DNA from: an uncultured Acidimicrobiaceae bacterium
GTDB lineage: Bacteria > Actinomycetota > Acidimicrobiia > Acidimicrobiales > Ilumatobacteraceae
Length of the DNA: 64,000 nucleotides
Reading direction: 5' to 3'
NCBI GenBank assembly: GCA_903934195.1
Contig: CAIZMV010000034.1
Coordinates: 1 to 64,000, forward strand
Shown here: positions 18,524-27,102 of the stretch, one piece after another
Layout of the letters: each line of letters opens with the position of its first letter
Position numbering within the stretch: position 1 is the first letter of the stretch
The notes under the pieces: model-generated
Told to the model about the DNA's origin: nothing
Database searches by the model: none
Seen by the model: the letters and a program-made list of their open reading frames with translations, nothing else
Translations under genes and position numbers: made by a program

Positions 18524-20160
18524 TTAGCGGCTTCTATAGCTATCTGTTTTGCCCATCGGTAGTCGGCTTTGCCGGCTGGTGACCTAACAATCGTTTCTAC
18601 AAACACGAATTGTTTCGGCAGTTTGAATCGGGCGATGTAATTCTGCGCGACTTCTAGTAGTGATGCCTCTGTGGTTGTGGCTCCAGCTTTGAGGCGTACA
18701 ACCGCTACTACTTCGTTCCCCCAACGTTCGCTAGGGCGACCTGTAACAACACAGTCATACACATCAGGGTGAGCTTTAACTGCAGCCTCTACTTCTTCGG
18801 CAAAGATCTTTTCTCCACCGGAATTGATGGTGACGGAGTCACGACCATGAACTTCGATGAACATGTCTGCTGTGAGACGCGCTCTGTCTCCCGGCACGAC
18901 GTATCGAATTCCGCCAACAATGGGGTACGTCTTCTTGGTCTTCGCTTCATCATTGAGGTACCCCAAAGCAAGGCGGCCGCTCTTGGCCAGCCATCCGAGT
19001 CCTTCGTGACCAGCTTGTAATTCACTGGTGAGGTCTTCAGAGAGAATGTGGTTCTGTGGAGCTAGCGGGAAACTTCCGGTGGTTGAACTATCACCGCTAG
19101 CTACTTGCGACAATTGCCCACCGGCTTCGGATGATCCGAGCCCGTCAACGAGGATGACCGATGGAAGATACTGGTGAAACTCAACCTTGAGGTGTGCTGA
19201 CAGCGGTGCGCCACCAGACAGAATTGAAAGTAGCGAAGACAAATCACGTTTCGATGTGGCCAAGCCATCGAGCAGTGGTCGGGCAAAGGCATCACCAACA
19301 ATCAGAAGAAATGTTGCTCGTTCTTTCTCTATCAGACCCCAAATGTCGTCAGCATCAAGTCTGTCTGGCTGAGATTGCACGATGATTGTGCCTCCCGTTA
19401 GCCACGTACGCATTGCTATCCAGTGACCTGCGCCATGCATAAAAGGAGGGCTAGGGAGTGCACGAAAGTTTCCTGTTGCTTCTGAAACAAATTCATCGAT
19501 AGTGCGAGCGGTCTTTGAACCGCCGAAGCACTCGACGACAGCATCTGCATTACGCCACAGAACTCCCTTCGGCATGCCAGTTGTGCCGCCTGTGTACAAG
19601 ATGTACAAATCGTCGCCGTGGTATCCGGCCGCTGGTTTGTCCGTAGAAGAACGACTGAGTGCATCTTCGTACCAAACTGCACCTTCCATTAATGGATTGT
19701 CCGACGCATCAGGTACCTGCAGAATCACACGCAGGTTCGGTAGCCCTGAGGTGATCTCTGCTAGCAAAGGTGCAAAGCGTGAGTGAATAACGCATGCAGC
19801 TGCGTTCGAGTCGGACAAAAGGTATTGCAACTCTTCAGCTACATAGCGGTAATTCACATTGAATGGCGCAACACGAGCTTTAAAAGCACCGAGCATGGTC
19901 TCCATGTATTCATTTCCGTTATGAAGATAAATGGCCACATGGTCTTGCCCAGATTCCCATCCGTTCAACTTGTTTCGTTCGGTCGTGCAACCGAGACCTT
20001 GCGAGGCGAAGTAGTTAGCTAACTGTCGGGTTCGCTTCGTTACATCTGCCCACGTGAGACGCTTGTCGCGAAAGATGAGGCATTCGTCGTCTGGTCGAGT
20101 GGCTGCGATTGCTTCATGAATTTCAGCGATACCAATGAGGGCGGGTGGGAATTGCGACAT
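18520..20160 (-). CDS. Fatty-acid/acyl-CoA synthetase (FadD-like)
   Basis: This ANL-superfamily acyl-CoA ligase of 546 aa activates a carboxylic acid with ATP and CoA. The phosphate-binding motif YTGGTTGMPKG is near residue 190. GLGSSEAGG lies near 340, followed by GDRARLT and GRDSVTINSGGEKIF at the hinge. The catalytic Lys is in SPAGKADYRW near 535. An insert near residues 45-70 (TTERNKLNGWESGQ) is unusual in position. The substrate is unknown; neighbours suggest medium- or long-chain or branched acids. It is divergent from the LLM oxidoreductase with 35 bp between start codons. Confidence 0.9.
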   Translation of the reverse strand: MSQFPPALIGIAEIHEAIAATRPDDECLIFRDKRLTWADVTKRTRQLANYFASQGLGCTTERNKLNGWESGQDHVAIYLHNGNEYMETMLGAFKARVAPFNVNYRYVAEELQYLLSDSNAAACVIHSRFAPLLAEITSGLPNLRVILQVPDASDNPLMEGAVWYEDALSRSSTDKPAAGYHGDDLYILYTGGTTGMPKGVLWRNADAVVECFGGSKTARTIDEFVSEATGNFRALPSPPFMHGAGHWIAMRTWLTGGTIIVQSQPDRLDADDIWGLIEKERATFLLIVGDAFARPLLDGLATSKRDLSSLLSILSGGAPLSAHLKVEFHQYLPSVILVDGLGSSEAGGQLSQVASGDSSTTGSFPLAPQNHILSEDLTSELQAGHEGLGWLAKSGRLALGYLNDEAKTKKTYPIVGGIRYVVPGDRARLTADMFIEVHGRDSVTINSGGEKIFAEEVEAAVKAHPDVYDCVVTGRPSERWGNEVVAVVRLKAGATTTEASLLEVAQNYIARFKLPKQFVFVETIVRSPAGKADYRWAKQIAIEAAN

Positions 20161-20195
20161 TGTTGAACGATAACCTCGTCACACAAGGAGGGACT

Positions 20196-21170
20196 ATGTC
20201 GAACGAATCCCACACACCCATATTTGGAGTCTTCATTCCTCAAGGATGGAAGATGGAACTGTCCGGCATTACTGGCGCCGCTGAGCAATGGAAGACGGCT
20301 GTCGACGTTGCTGTCCTTGCGGAGAATCTTGGCTATGACTCAATTTGGGTGTATGACCATTTCCATAACGTGCCAAAGCCTGCGCAAGAAGCCGTGTTTG
20401 AATGCTGGACCACCATTGCGGCGATGAGTCAGTTGACGTCTCGCATTCGTCTCGGACAGATGGTCGGATGCAACAGCTATCGCAACCCCGGATTGCTCGC
20501 AAAAATTACTTCTACCGTCGACGTGATCTCTGGTGGGCGCCTTGACTGGGGTATCGGTGCTGGTTGGTATGAAAGTGAATACAAAGGCTATGGATATGAG
20601 TTTGCTAAGCCTTCAGACCGCATTGGGATGTTGCGTGAGACTGTAGAAATTGTTAAGTCCATGTGGACCAATGCCGAGACCACCTATGACGGCAAGTACT
20701 ACAAGATGTTGCGGGCCAACTGTGATCCGAAGCCTCTGCAAAAGCCGAATCCTCCTGTGTGGATCGGAGGCGGTGGAGAACAGCTCACACTCCGAGTGGT
20801 TGCTGAACATGCAGATGTTGCAAACTTCGGAAGTTCTGTAGACGAATTCATCAAGAAGCGTGCCATTTTGCAAAAACATTGCACCGTTGTTGGTCGTGAT
20901 GAAGACTCGATCCGCAAAACTATTTCTAGCGAAGTATTCATTCGTGAAACTGAAGAGGAAATCGTCAAGGCTGGAAGCTTGAATGTTTGGGGCAAGGATG
21001 CAACTGAATGGCGCAATGAGGCCTTGGTGGGCACGCCAGATCAGGTAAGCGAGAAGATTCAGAGATATCTCGATGCAGGTTGCACCGGTTTTATCCCATG
21101 GTGCTCTGACTACCCGTCTACGGAGACCTTGGAGCTATTCGCTAAAAAGGTGATTCCCAACTTTCGTTGA
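20196..21170 (+). CDS. LLM-class (probable F420-dependent) oxidoreductase
   Basis: The protein has a luciferase-like TIM-barrel of 324 aa. Typical elements are LGYDSIWVYDHFH near residue 47, RIRLGQMVGCNSYRNPGLLAK, and DVISGGRLDWGIGAGWYE near 115, with IGGGGEQ near 195. Such proteins use F420 or FMN; the F420 form is common in actinobacteria, so that is inferred rather than proven. A near-perfect AGGAGG lies 5 bases before the ATG at 20196, which settles the start. The substrate is unknown; the setting among acyl-CoA genes suggests lipid or steroid-like degradation. Confidence 0.88.
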   Translation: MSNESHTPIFGVFIPQGWKMELSGITGAAEQWKTAVDVAVLAENLGYDSIWVYDHFHNVPKPAQEAVFECWTTIAAMSQLTSRIRLGQMVGCNSYRNPGLLAKITSTVDVISGGRLDWGIGAGWYESEYKGYGYEFAKPSDRIGMLRETVEIVKSMWTNAETTYDGKYYKMLRANCDPKPLQKPNPPVWIGGGGEQLTLRVVAEHADVANFGSSVDEFIKKRAILQKHCTVVGRDEDSIRKTISSEVFIRETEEEIVKAGSLNVWGKDATEWRNEALVGTPDQVSEKIQRYLDAGCTGFIPWCSDYPSTETLELFAKKVIPNFR

Positions 21171-21182
21171 GCCTTTCGCGAT

Positions 21183-21641
21183 TTAGAAGAAGTATTGAAA
21201 AATAACTTCTGCGATGCAAGAAGGCTTGGAAGCGCCTTTGCACTCAAATGTTGTCTCGAGTGTTACTCGAGCGCCTCCCGGGGTGTCATCAACTGCAAGC
21301 ACCTTGAGACCGGCGCGTAGTTCTGCGCCTACGGGTACAGGGGATACGAAACGAACTTTGTTGGCTCCGTAGTTGACACCCATAGAGATTCCGCCGACCG
21401 AGAAGATCTGTGGAAGGAAAACTGGTCCGAGAGACAAGGTGAGATATCCATGGGCAATGGGGCCGCCGAATGGTCCTGCTTTTGCCTTCTCAACATCAAC
21501 GTGGATCCACTGATGATCTCCGGTCGCCTCAGCGAATTGGTTAACTCGCTCTTGCGAGATGGTCATGTACTCGGAGTAGCCGAGATGTTCGCCGATAAGG
21601 CCCTTGAGGGCGTCGATGGATTCAATATGTCGTGGTGCCAT
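21183..21641 (-). CDS. MaoC-like (R)-specific enoyl-CoA hydratase
   Basis: This hot-dog-fold protein of 152 aa has the MaoC hydratase-2 signature. FAEATGDHQWIHVD supplies the catalytic Asp and His near residues 40-47, and GPIAHGYLTLSL is near 62. It would hydrate trans-2-enoyl-CoA to (R)-3-hydroxyacyl-CoA. An in-frame GTG at 21659 is possible, but the ATG at 21641 gives the usual family N-terminus; neither has a clear Shine-Dalgarno. It lies convergent with the LLM gene, 12 bp apart, and belongs to the acyl-CoA neighbourhood. Confidence 0.88.
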   Translation of the reverse strand: MAPRHIESIDALKGLIGEHLGYSEYMTISQERVNQFAEATGDHQWIHVDVEKAKAGPFGGPIAHGYLTLSLGPVFLPQIFSVGGISMGVNYGANKVRFVSPVPVGAELRAGLKVLAVDDTPGGARVTLETTFECKGASKPSCIAEVIFQYFF

Positions 21642-21675
21642 GGTGAAAGTGTTGCACACGAACGGTGTGTCTGGC

Positions 21676-22134
21676 TTAACGGAGCCAGGTGCGTGCGTAT
21701 GACCGGCTCATAGGGTGAAGAAGCAGTGCTACAAGTGCTGCTTCGAACATGAAGCTGACAAGATTTCCACCCGTTATGCGATTCGTTAACGAGATGGAGA
21801 ACCCATAGTCCTCTTGGTATGCAGAAATTATGAATCGGGCCAACAAATGACTGAAGGAGGCTGCGATTCCTATGTACCAGCCAAGCAACTTTCCATTTGC
21901 CATCAGAAATCCGCTTCCAAACAAGCACAGGCACGAAACGAGACCGACCAGTCCGGTCATTGGACCAATAATTCGCAGGGCTCCGAACTCATTTGACTTG
22001 TCGAGAAAGCCCAGCGTTGAAAAAACAGCATCTATGTAGAGCAGCCACGTTCCAATCGCAAGAGTCTGTGGGTGCATTCTGTCGAACCATTTACGGAAAT
22101 CGAGCTGAGAAAAAGCGCGGGAGAACATATTCAT
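21676..22134 (-). CDS. Small integral membrane protein, unknown function
   Basis: No family is recognised. The 152-aa product has about four hydrophobic helices: TLAIGTWLLYIDAVF, IIGPMTGLVGLVSCLCLFG, LLGWYIGIAASFSHLLARF, and VSFMFEAALVALLLH. An acidic/polar loop with SAYQEDYGFS sits between helices 3 and 4. The start is uncertain: ATGs at 22170, 22134 and 22128 are all in frame, and none has a good Shine-Dalgarno. The longer frame to 22389 enters era and is rejected. It is divergent from era and 34 bp from the MaoC gene on the same strand, so the two may be co-transcribed. Confidence 0.55.
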   Translation of the reverse strand: MNMFSRAFSQLDFRKWFDRMHPQTLAIGTWLLYIDAVFSTLGFLDKSNEFGALRIIGPMTGLVGLVSCLCLFGSGFLMANGKLLGWYIGIAASFSHLLARFIISAYQEDYGFSISLTNRITGGNLVSFMFEAALVALLLHPMSRSYARTWLR

Positions 22135-22248
22135 AGTGTGACAGGACGTGTCGTCAGATTCGGTGACCATAGGAACTACGCAGTCTGAGAATTGTGTTTG
22201 AAAATTCTTTTTTGCACCATGGGTCGTTTTTGTTACTACTCTGTAAGA

Positions 22249-23088
22249 GTGCGTAGCGGATTTGTAACCTTTGTTGGTCGACCCAACGTTGGCAAGTCGA
22301 CGCTCGTAAACGCAATCTGCGGGGTCAAGATCTCGATTGTTTCCAATAAGCCGCAGACCACTCGAACTCGGATCCGTGGCATTCATCATGCGCCAGATTC
22401 ACAAGTTGTGTTTGTTGACACTCCTGGTTTGCACAAACCCGTCACATTGCTTGGTGAAAAGGTGAATGCAACTGCGCTAGAGAGCGCAAAGGACGTAGAC
22501 GTTGTTTGTCTTCTCGTAGATGCAACGAAGCCGTTTGGCCGTGGTGATCAGTGGGTAGCAGATCACATCGATATTGCAAATGCATTCGTGATTGTTAACA
22601 AGACCGATAAAGCAACGAGAGAACAAGTCATTGCACAACTGCATGCTGTCTCGTCTCTGGGTGCCGCCGAGTACTTTCCAGTTTCTGCACGAACTGGTGA
22701 GGGTGTACCCGAATTGCTTGCCGCACTAAAAGCATTGATGCCTGAAGGGCCTGCGTATTATCCGGAAGACATGGTGACGGATACCGAAGACGCACAATGG
22801 ATTGCCGAATTGGTGCGTGAACAGCTGCTTGCTGTGTTGAAAGATGAATTGCCGTATTCAGTTGCTACAAAAGTCACCGAATGGGAATGGCCACGTGTGC
22901 GTTGCGAGATCTACGTTGAGCGCGAAAGCCAAAAAGGCATGGTCATTGGCAAGGGCGGGGAACTGCTGAAACAAGTAGGTATTGCCGTCCGTGCTCAAAT
23001 GCCTGAAGGTGCCTTCATAGAACTGCATGTTGTTGTCGATAAAGACTGGCAACAGCAAGCTGACCGACTGGAAAGATTCGGCTACTAG
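22249..23088 (+). CDS. era: GTPase Era
   Basis: Era is a GTPase for 30S/16S rRNA maturation. From the GTG at 22249 it is 279 aa. G1 GRPNVGKST is at residues 10-18, G3 DTPG near 57, G4 NKTD near 120 and G5 SARTGEG near 147. The C-terminal KH domain has MVIGKGGELLKQVG near 225. The GTG is chosen because family members begin immediately before SGFVxxVGRPN; the ORF extends to an ATG at 22219 and another start at 22192. Immediately downstream, 6 bp past the stop, is the convergent dinG-like gene. Confidence 0.94.
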   Translation: MRSGFVTFVGRPNVGKSTLVNAICGVKISIVSNKPQTTRTRIRGIHHAPDSQVVFVDTPGLHKPVTLLGEKVNATALESAKDVDVVCLLVDATKPFGRGDQWVADHIDIANAFVIVNKTDKATREQVIAQLHAVSSLGAAEYFPVSARTGEGVPELLAALKALMPEGPAYYPEDMVTDTEDAQWIAELVREQLLAVLKDELPYSVATKVTEWEWPRVRCEIYVERESQKGMVIGKGGELLKQVGIAVRAQMPEGAFIELHVVVDKDWQQQADRLERFGY

Positions 23089-23094
23089 TAGGGG

Positions 23095-24990
23095 CTATTG
23101 CGCTGAAGTGATGTCGCGCAAGAACTGTTCAATTTCAGCGCGATCACGTGTGCGGGTCATCGGCGGAAGAGCCGCGATAAGCGTTCTCCAATAACCGGCT
23201 GTTGCCAGGCGACGGTCAAGAACCGCTACAACACCTTTGTCTTCTGCAGTGCGAATCAGTCGACCAGCAGCTTGTGCAAGTGAAGTGGCTGCAATTGGTA
23301 AATCGATTTGGCCGAATGCAGTGTCGCGGCCGACTGCCTCGCGTCGAGCCTCAAGAAGTGGGTCGTCTGGACGTGGAAATGGAAGTTTGTCGAGAACTAC
23401 AAGAGACAAGGTTCTTCCTGGAAGATCGATGCCTTGAAAAAAAGCCTGTGAAGCAAATATGCATGAACTTTCATCTGCCATGAACATTTCGATGAGTTTC
23501 TGTCTCGGATAATCGGCAGGGCTGAGGATGGGCACAGTAAGTCGTTCACGCATTGCGGCGGTGGCCGCGTACAACGCCTTGTTGCTTGTGAACAGCGCCA
23601 ATGTGCGACCACCCGCTGCCGTAATCAGCGCTTCAAGTTCGTCGTGAACGAATTCGGTGAAGTTTGGAGCATTGCGATCGGGAAATGTGGGCGAGCAATA
23701 CAGGCGCGAGTTGCGCTCGTAGTCAAACGGACTCTCAACCGACAGGATCTCTGTGCCTTCAAGTGGAAGCCCAACACGTTCGGGAAGAGAAGCAGGAATA
23801 GTGGCGCTAGTGAGCACTGCTGCAACGTTTCCCCACACTGAACCAGACATGACTTCACCCACGTGAAGGGGACTGATGCGTAATTGCGGACGATCGGGAG
23901 ACCCCTCAACGTAGGCAACGTAGCCCTGAATGGTGCCGAGTGCGAGGTCAAGTGCCTCTGCAAGTCGCGTTGCCTGAGTCTGTGCCCGGTAGCTCTTTTG
24001 TTGCGTTGACTCGTTGTCGGTTGTGATGCCGCGCAGTGCACCAAGGATGGTGTTGATTTCGATTCGGGCAAGTGCGAGTGGTTCCGTAACTGACGTGGGC
24101 ATCGGATTGGATATTCGCTGACCGGACATTGGAGTCAGTGCCTGTGTGAGACGAATGCCCTGAGTTTCCAAGGCGCTAGTGACAGTGGGGTCTGCAATGA
24201 CTTTTCGTACTGCTGACGCTAGGGAAGTGAAACGACCAGAGCCCAGTTGTACTCCGACGGTGTCGCTCATGACAGATTCCAATTGGTGCGCTTCGTCAAA
24301 AATGACTACTTCATGTTCGGGAAGGAGCGAACCACCACTAGCAATATGCAGGCCATAAATATGAAGATTGACAACAATTACGTCTGCAGCAGCTGCAGCG
24401 TCGCGAGCTTTTTCGGCAAAGCAGTCGTGTCCAACAGGACATTTTTGTTTTCCGGGACATTCGTCACTGCTGACTGAGACTGCGATGCGAGCGCGTTCAC
24501 TTGGAACCTTTGGTAGTTCCTCAAAGTCGCCGGTACGCGTTTTGCCTGCCCATTTGACGATGGATTCAATTTCGCGTTTTGTAGGTCCTGAAACTTCTTC
24601 GAATTCCAACTGCCCTGCGGTTTCACTGAGTTCGTTGATTCGTTGACGACAGACATAGTTGTTGCGTCCCTTGATTACTGCCCACGAAAAATCAATGCCG
24701 AGATGCTTTGAAAGTAAGGGAAGGTCATTGCGGTTCAGCTGATCTTGCAGCGCCTTCGTGGCGGTGGCAACAACGGTCTTCTTGCCGTTGAGAAGAGCAG
24801 GAACGAGATACCCGAGCGACTTGCCGGTACCTGTTCCCGCTTGAACAATGATGGATCGGCCAGCGGCGAGTGTCTCAGCAATGGCATGTGCCATGTCAAT
24901 CTGGCCTTGTCGCTCTTCGGCGCCTTCGAAGGACGATGTGACGGTGCGTAGGGCCTCAATAGATGCGTCGCCAGCAATGGAACGACTCAT
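23095..24990 (-). CDS. dinG: DinG/XPD-type ATP-dependent DNA helicase with Fe-S cluster
   Basis: This is a superfamily 2 5'-3' helicase of 631 aa. Walker A AGTGTGKS is at 51-58 and the DEAH box at 232-235. Between them lie four cysteines (Cys114, 178, 184 and 190) in the arrangement that binds the 4Fe-4S cluster of XPD/DinG/YoaA proteins. The C-terminal helicase motifs include QAFFQGIDLPG and QAAGRLIRT. It likely resolves structured DNA during replication and repair; YoaA-like is an equally good name. The start ATG overlaps the uppS stop by 4 bp, so it is translationally coupled behind uppS. Confidence 0.9.
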   Translation of the reverse strand: MSRSIAGDASIEALRTVTSSFEGAEERQGQIDMAHAIAETLAAGRSIIVQAGTGTGKSLGYLVPALLNGKKTVVATATKALQDQLNRNDLPLLSKHLGIDFSWAVIKGRNNYVCRQRINELSETAGQLEFEEVSGPTKREIESIVKWAGKTRTGDFEELPKVPSERARIAVSVSSDECPGKQKCPVGHDCFAEKARDAAAAADVIVVNLHIYGLHIASGGSLLPEHEVVIFDEAHQLESVMSDTVGVQLGSGRFTSLASAVRKVIADPTVTSALETQGIRLTQALTPMSGQRISNPMPTSVTEPLALARIEINTILGALRGITTDNESTQQKSYRAQTQATRLAEALDLALGTIQGYVAYVEGSPDRPQLRISPLHVGEVMSGSVWGNVAAVLTSATIPASLPERVGLPLEGTEILSVESPFDYERNSRLYCSPTFPDRNAPNFTEFVHDELEALITAAGGRTLALFTSNKALYAATAAMRERLTVPILSPADYPRQKLIEMFMADESSCIFASQAFFQGIDLPGRTLSLVVLDKLPFPRPDDPLLEARREAVGRDTAFGQIDLPIAATSLAQAAGRLIRTAEDKGVVAVLDRRLATAGYWRTLIAALPPMTRTRDRAEIEQFLRDITSAQ

Positions 24991-25676
24991 GAAGTAACGC
25001 CAGTGGCGTATGCAGCAAGAGCGAGGTCGAGTTCGTCAGCATCGAAATCCGGCCAAGTACGTTCGGTGAAGAACACCTTGCTCCCAGTGATCTGCCACAG
25101 CATGAAGTTTGAAATTCGTGATTCTCCTGATGTGCGTACCAGAAGATCAACTGACGGCATCGAAGGGTCATACAGATTTTCAGAGATGCTGTCGGCGTTA
25201 ACGGTTCCGGCGGTCATAGCGCGTTTTGTTGCACGAACTAATTCAGCGCGACTTCCGTAATCAAAAGCCACGGTGACCACAAGGCCTGAATTGTGTTCCG
25301 TATCGGCAATTGCCTTGCGAATGGCCTTTTGAACATACACAGGTGTTCTGGCACCAGGTTCAGCAAAAGGACGCCCGATCCATCGGGTGCGGGCATTGTT
25401 TTCGTTCATCTCATTGATGCGGCCAAATAGTTTGCGATGGAGAGACAAAATATGGCGGACTTCGGTTCGCGGACGCACCCAATTTTCTGTGGAGAATCCG
25501 AACACAGTGAGCCAGCCGACTGATCTGTGGGCACATGCCCTAACCACCCCAGCGAGGGCTTCTTCACCGGCTGTATGGCCGTCTGTGCGGGGCAGGCCCT
25601 TGCGACTTGCCCAACGGCCATTGCCATCCATAATGCAGGCCACGTGGATAGGAAGGGGCTTCGTAGACACATTCAT
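24987..25676 (-). CDS. uppS: Cis-prenyltransferase (undecaprenyl/decaprenyl diphosphate synthase), catalytic subunit
   Basis: This enzyme of 229 aa condenses isopentenyl diphosphate into the lipid carrier used for cell-wall glycans. The catalytic motif MDGNGRWA holds Asp17. GHTAG follows at 33-37, GFSTENW at 60-66, and RTSGESRISNF with Arg181 and Arg187 binds IPP. It ends at ...ALAAYATGVTS and therefore lacks the C-terminal R-x-G that bacterial homodimeric enzymes supply to the partner active site. The divergent neighbour at 25740 carries that motif. A heteromer is proposed (see findings). It is the first gene of a uppS-dinG unit. Confidence 0.92.
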   Translation of the reverse strand: MNVSTKPLPIHVACIMDGNGRWASRKGLPRTDGHTAGEEALAGVVRACAHRSVGWLTVFGFSTENWVRPRTEVRHILSLHRKLFGRINEMNENNARTRWIGRPFAEPGARTPVYVQKAIRKAIADTEHNSGLVVTVAFDYGSRAELVRATKRAMTAGTVNADSISENLYDPSMPSVDLLVRTSGESRISNFMLWQITGSKVFFTERTWPDFDADELDLALAAYATGVTS

Positions 25677-25739
25677 GGCATCTGCACCCTAGTTTCTCCG
25701 TGCGCCACATGGGAGAGCATCGCGTTACGAGGTTGGTGC

Positions 25740-26375
25740 GTGGGAGACTATTGCGTGCCCCAAAGTGCTTTGCCAACATTCCCCGGACTTGACCACGTGG
25801 TCGTTGCAGGCGGCACCCCTGCTCAGTGGGCCGAGATGTCAACGTCAGATTGGACTCAACGTCTCGATGCTCTGGCTGCTGGCGTGAAGAGCAGTGGAGC
25901 TCACTGGGTGACCTTGTTGCCGCACCATGGGCAAGAGTTATCGACAGAAGAAGCTGTGAAATTCTCAGAAAAGTTGTTGAGTACCAGCAAAGTTGTGCTT
26001 GAAGACGTTGGACACTGTGAACGGTTTGTTTGGCATCGCACTGCGAAACAAAGCATCATCGTTGACCCTTCATCAGACGGACATCGCAGATTTGCCTCGG
26101 TAGTTGAGTCAATGCGTAAACAGGGAGTTGACCCGCAATCTGTAGACGAAGATTTATTGACAGAAGCGCTTCTGGCTCCTGCAAATCAAGATGCAGATTT
26201 GGTTCTGGTGCTTGGTCCGCCAGACCGCATGCCTGAATCAATGGTGTGGGAATTGGCGTATTGCGAAATTGTGTTTATCGATCTCGATTGGTCGGCTTTC
26301 ACTGCTAATCATTTGGAACTTGCTATTGACGACTTCAATCGGCGTCACAGGCGTTTTGGCGGGCTCGATTCGTGA
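25740..26375 (+). CDS. Non-catalytic cis-prenyltransferase paralogue (NgBR/Nus1-like candidate)
   Basis: The 211-aa product aligns with UppS at both ends. The N-terminal HVVVAGGTPAQW (19-30) matches the spacing of HVACIMDGNGRW, but the catalytic Asp is Gly25. The C-terminal VWELAYCEIVFIDLDW and AIDDFNRRHRRFGG (about 169-208) are very typical of UppS and include R-F-G at 205-207. The IPP-binding R-x-G-G-E-x-x-R segment is replaced by LGPPDRMPES, with no matching first Arg. It is thus unlikely to be an enzyme alone. A GTG at 25740 with GAGG 7 bases upstream sets the start. It overlaps recO (GTGA at 26372), so the two are coupled. No gene symbol is assigned. Confidence 0.72.
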   Translation: MGDYCVPQSALPTFPGLDHVVVAGGTPAQWAEMSTSDWTQRLDALAAGVKSSGAHWVTLLPHHGQELSTEEAVKFSEKLLSTSKVVLEDVGHCERFVWHRTAKQSIIVDPSSDGHRRFASVVESMRKQGVDPQSVDEDLLTEALLAPANQDADLVLVLGPPDRMPESMVWELAYCEIVFIDLDWSAFTANHLELAIDDFNRRHRRFGGLDS

Positions 26376-27091
26376 CCACGTATCGCGACAACGCTGTCGT
26401 TTTGGGCTCCTACAAGTTTGGCGAAGCTGATCGTGTTGTTGTTTTGTTGACACAAGAACACGGAAAAATTCGAGCGGTTGCAAAGGGTGTGCGCAAGACA
26501 AAGTCTTCAATCGGGGCCCGATTAGAGCCAATGAGTCATGTTGACGTTTCTCTGCGTTCGGGCAAGGACTTAGACACTGTCTCTGAAGTACGACTCGTTC
26601 ACACACACTCGGCTCTGCGCACAGATTTTGATCGGCTTAATCAAGGCCTGTCCATGTTGGAAGCGATCAATAAGTTGACACCTGATCGCGAGCCAGTGCC
26701 GCATTTGTACGAAGTGTTGTCTCGGGCTCTGCATGCACTGAACGAGAGGCACTCGCCACTAATGCTCGGTGCTTTTTATTGGCGACTTCTCACGATTGAA
26801 GGCAACGGGCCACAAATTGACGAGTGTGTTCGATGTGGTGAGGCGGGAAACATCGTGTCCTTTGATGTGCTTGAAGGCGGCGGTCATTGTTCCGCATGCC
26901 GATCTGGGGTGCCCATCTCATCGCAGGCCCTTGAAATTTTGCGGATGGTGCTCGGCGGTCGAATGAATGAAGCGCTTGCACTGCCAGAATCAGGAGCAGT
27001 GCATGAAGTCAGTCAATTGGCGATGGAAGCAATGGAATCTCACCTTGAACGGCGCTTGCGAAGCCTCGGAGTGTTCGACCGCCACTTGTAG
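26372..27091 (+). CDS. recO: DNA repair protein RecO
   Basis: RecO mediates RecA loading and strand annealing in the RecFOR pathway. The 239-aa product has the N-terminal OB-fold (YRDNAVVLGSYKFGEADRVVVLLT) and a helical C-terminal part. A four-cysteine zinc site is formed by Cys152, Cys155, Cys173 and Cys176. The start GTG overlaps the stop of the preceding cis-prenyltransferase-like gene. It is followed 11 bp later by glyS, a common actinobacterial order. Confidence 0.93.
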   Translation: MTTYRDNAVVLGSYKFGEADRVVVLLTQEHGKIRAVAKGVRKTKSSIGARLEPMSHVDVSLRSGKDLDTVSEVRLVHTHSALRTDFDRLNQGLSMLEAINKLTPDREPVPHLYEVLSRALHALNERHSPLMLGAFYWRLLTIEGNGPQIDECVRCGEAGNIVSFDVLEGGGHCSACRSGVPISSQALEILRMVLGGRMNEALALPESGAVHEVSQLAMEAMESHLERRLRSLGVFDRHL

Positions 27092-27102
27092 GCTGAGAGG
27101 CT

